This document shows, piece by piece, positions 61,961 to 64,000 of a stretch of DNA of 64,000 nucleotides. Below the pieces are notes generated by a model. It ran no database searches. It was not told where the DNA came from and saw nothing but the letters and a program-made list of their open reading frames with translations. The stretch comes from an uncultured Eubacteriales bacterium (GTDB lineage: Bacteria > Bacillota > Clostridia > Oscillospirales > Acutalibacteraceae): the NCBI GenBank assembly GCA_905198155.1, contig CAJKBQ010000009.1:23084-87083 (forward strand), written 5' to 3'. The position numbers and the translations under genes are program-made. Position 1 is the first letter of the stretch. Every line of letters starts with the position of its first letter.

Positions 61961-63831
61961 TGGCACGGGATTTGGAAAATCTGCGCAAACGGTACAACAA
62001 GGCGGCCGAAGATCAGCGCGGCCCGGGCGGCCCGCGGCGCGGTCCCGGCCCGATGCGCGGCTCCGGCGGCAAGCCGAAAAACACCAAAGCGGTGGTGCGG
62101 CGGCTGATGGGCTATTTGGCGCCGTACAAAAGCCGGCTGCTGCTGGTGCTGCTGTGTATGCTGGGCAGTACCGCGGCGTCGCTGATTGGGTCGTACTGCC
62201 TGCGGCCGATCATCAACGATGCGGCCGACGCCGGCAAATCTGCTGCGGAACGCGTGGCGTATTTGGGGCAGATGCTGGTGGTGCTGGCGGTGATTTACTT
62301 AGTGGGGATTGTGTGCAACTATTTGCAGGCACGGCTGATGCTGACGGTGTCCCAAAATGCGACGGAGCAGCTGCGGAACGATCTGTTCAACCGGCTACAG
62401 GGGCTGCCGATCCGGTATTTTGACCGGCAGGCGACCGGCGAGATTATGAGCCGGTTCACCAACGATGTGGATAATATTGACACGATGTTAAACAACACGT
62501 TGACATCGCTGGTCAGCGGGTCGGTGACGCTGCTGGGCACGCTGGTGTTCATGATTTCCACCAATATTTGGCTAACGCTGGTGACGGTGGCGTTTGTGCC
62601 GCTGTTTTTGAAGTGCGGCGGCGCAATCGCCAAAGCAAGCCGCAAATATTATGTGGGGCAGCAGTCGGCGCTCGGCGCGGTCAACGGGTACATTCAGGAA
62701 TCGGTGTCCGGTCAGAAGGTGGTCAAGGTGTTCAACCACGAGGAAACGTGCGTGGAAGAATTTAACCTGCTGAACGACGATATGCGCGACAAGCAGTTCA
62801 ACGCGCAGTTTTACGGCGGCATTATGGGCCCGGTGATGGGCAACACGAGCGAAATTTCGTATGCAGTGACGGCGGGCGTCGGCGGACTGCTGTGCCTGCA
62901 CGCCGGGTTCGACGTCGGCGGACTGTCGATTTTTGCCGGGTATGCGCGGCATTTTTCGATGCCGATCAACATGATTTCGCAGCAGACGTCTGTGATTTTC
63001 GCGGCGCTGGCCGGGGCGGAACGCGTTTTTGCCGTGATGGATGAAGCGCCGGAGGGCGCGCTGGACGCGCAGCCGTCCGACGAGACGCCGGATGCGCTGC
63101 ACGGCACGGTGGAGCTGCGGGATGTGTCGTTTGGGTATGTGCCGGGGAAACCGGTGTTGCAGCACATCTCGCTGACGGCCGAATCGGGGCAGAAAATTGC
63201 GTTCGTCGGCTCGACCGGCGCGGGCAAAACGACGGTGACCAATTTGCTCAACCGGTTTTACGACATCGATTCCGGCGAAATTTTCATCGATGGGGTCGAG
63301 ATTCGGCGGATTGACCGCAGCTTTTTGCGGAAAAATGTGGCGATGGTGCTGCAAGACACGCATTTGTTCACCGGGACGGTGATGGAGAACATCCGGTACG
63401 GGCGGCTGGACGCGACGGACGACGAAGTGATTGCGGCAGCGAAAACCGCCAACGCGCATCCGTTCATTATGCGGCTGGAAAACGGGTACGACACGGTGCT
63501 GGAGGGCGATGGGGCGAATTTGTCGCAGGGGCAGCGGCAGCTGCTGAACATCGCGCGGGCGGCGCTGTCCAAAGCGCCGATTCTGGTGCTGGACGAGGCG
63601 ACCAGCTCGGTCGATACGCGGACGGAGCGCCATATTGAGCAGGGGATGGACGCGCTGATGGCCAGCCGGACGACGTTTGTGATTGCGCACCGGCTGTCTA
63701 CGGTGCGGAATGCCGACCGGATTCTGGTGCTGGAACATGGCGAAATTGTGGAACGCGGGACGCACGACGAATTGCTGGCGCTGCGCGGGCGGTATTATGA
63801 GTTGTATACGGGGAAGAAGGAGTTGGATTAA
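61960..63831 (+). CDS. ABC exporter half-transporter, consensus-site subunit
   Basis: 623 residues from the ATG at 61960, overlapping the partner stop by one base (TAATG), with GGAAGGAGG upstream. A Gly/Arg/Pro-rich N-terminal leader of about 45 residues precedes six membrane helices. NBD: Walker A GSTGAGKTT, signature LSQGQRQL, and Walker B ILVLDEATSS with the catalytic Glu. With the upstream gene it makes a second heterodimeric exporter. The same pairing at 35.5-39.2 kb suggests an old duplication of the whole pair. Confidence 0.93.
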   Translation: MARDLENLRKRYNKAAEDQRGPGGPRRGPGPMRGSGGKPKNTKAVVRRLMGYLAPYKSRLLLVLLCMLGSTAASLIGSYCLRPIINDAADAGKSAAERVAYLGQMLVVLAVIYLVGIVCNYLQARLMLTVSQNATEQLRNDLFNRLQGLPIRYFDRQATGEIMSRFTNDVDNIDTMLNNTLTSLVSGSVTLLGTLVFMISTNIWLTLVTVAFVPLFLKCGGAIAKASRKYYVGQQSALGAVNGYIQESVSGQKVVKVFNHEETCVEEFNLLNDDMRDKQFNAQFYGGIMGPVMGNTSEISYAVTAGVGGLLCLHAGFDVGGLSIFAGYARHFSMPINMISQQTSVIFAALAGAERVFAVMDEAPEGALDAQPSDETPDALHGTVELRDVSFGYVPGKPVLQHISLTAESGQKIAFVGSTGAGKTTVTNLLNRFYDIDSGEIFIDGVEIRRIDRSFLRKNVAMVLQDTHLFTGTVMENIRYGRLDATDDEVIAAAKTANAHPFIMRLENGYDTVLEGDGANLSQGQRQLLNIARAALSKAPILVLDEATSSVDTRTERHIEQGMDALMASRTTFVIAHRLSTVRNADRILVLEHGEIVERGTHDELLALRGRYYELYTGKKELD

Positions 63832-63879
63832 GAGAGGTTATCTTTTGTACTGCGGGGATGGTTTCGTCGTCGCGTTGCA

Positions 63880-64000
63880 CTGCGGCCGAAGGCAACTCCC
63901 TCAGCCTCTCGGCAGCTCCCTCGCGAGGGAGCCGGGTATTGAAGAATTCATGTAGTTGGGGAATTTTTTGCGGCCGAGGGGCTTCCCCGCGGCCGCTGCG
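63880..64000. repeat. MITE-like composite repeat, copy D (cut by window end)
   Basis: Begins CTGCGGCCGAAGGCAACTCC and continues with the CTCCCTCGCGAGGGAG palindrome and TTCATGTAGTTGG, as in copies A-C. The right inverted end lies outside the window. Confidence 0.85.

Noticed and set aside
60122..61966. 614-codon minus-strand frame
   Set aside because: Antisense of the intact 60.2-62.0 kb ABC exporter gene; Arg/His/Gln-rich and featureless.

Overview
The window reads as a high-GC member of the Clostridia (Eubacteriales), most like an Oscillospiraceae/Ruminococcaceae-type genome. The signs are strong AAAGGAGG ribosome binding sites, TTGACA-17-TATAAT promoters, small clostridial families (DUF4364, DUF6472), a clostridial-type single-chain PurL and heterodimeric ABC exporters. 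Genus-level assignment is not possible from sequence alone.

Layout. 0-14.2 kb: a DUF4364 gene, then a ten-gene purine operon (purE-purC-purF-purM-purN-IMP cyclohydrolase-AICAR transformylase-purD-purL-fhs) behind a TTGACA/TACAAT promoter and a ZTP (pfl) riboswitch whose conserved 3' end lies inside an intrinsic terminator. purB and purA sit together at 40.7-43.5 kb, so every enzyme from PRPP to adenylosuccinate is here except PurK. The PurF-like protein lacks the N-terminal catalytic Cys. 14.5-16.2 kb: mntP and a DUF554 gene under a yybP-ykoY manganese riboswitch. 16.3-20.4 kb: ECF sigma factor plus membrane partner, GreA-type factor, RNase R. 20.4-25.5 kb: EamA exporter, IclR regulator whose 3' end is tandemly repeated, tRNA-Gly, UppP, an oxidoreductase and an acetyltransferase. 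25.5-25.83 kb: an AT-rich block with four 15-bp palindromes, near where plus-strand G/C bias changes sign.

25.8-34.1 kb: redox accessory genes: an SGNH hydrolase, a DUF362-ferredoxin protein, a lipoprotein-like gene with a probable frameshift, then a tightly overlapping five-gene operon (U32-like Fe-S protein, three paralogous double-[4Fe-4S] QueG-like proteins, one cupin). 34.1-49.5 kb: MITE-like repeats, a heterodimeric ABC exporter, purB-purA, pyruvate kinase, a helical-repeat protein with a divergent AraC regulator, and a Sel1-repeat membrane protein.

49.5-55.7 kb is the most unusual part. It is a plasmid-style replication and partition module: parA-parB, a near-perfect chromosomal parS, a family of 18-bp palindromes GGTGCTAATATTAGCACC (nine in the window, seven within 3 kb around parAB), a Rep_3-type initiator gene, an AT-rich stretch, and at least 17 iterons of form GGGAC-N5-TGACAT, eight at an exact 22-bp period. 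About 1.5 kb of non-coding long direct repeats follows. Having this among housekeeping genes implies an integrated plasmid, a chromid, or a chromosome carrying an iteron origin. 55.7-64 kb: FAD oxidoreductase, AraC regulator, two membrane proteins and a second heterodimeric ABC exporter.
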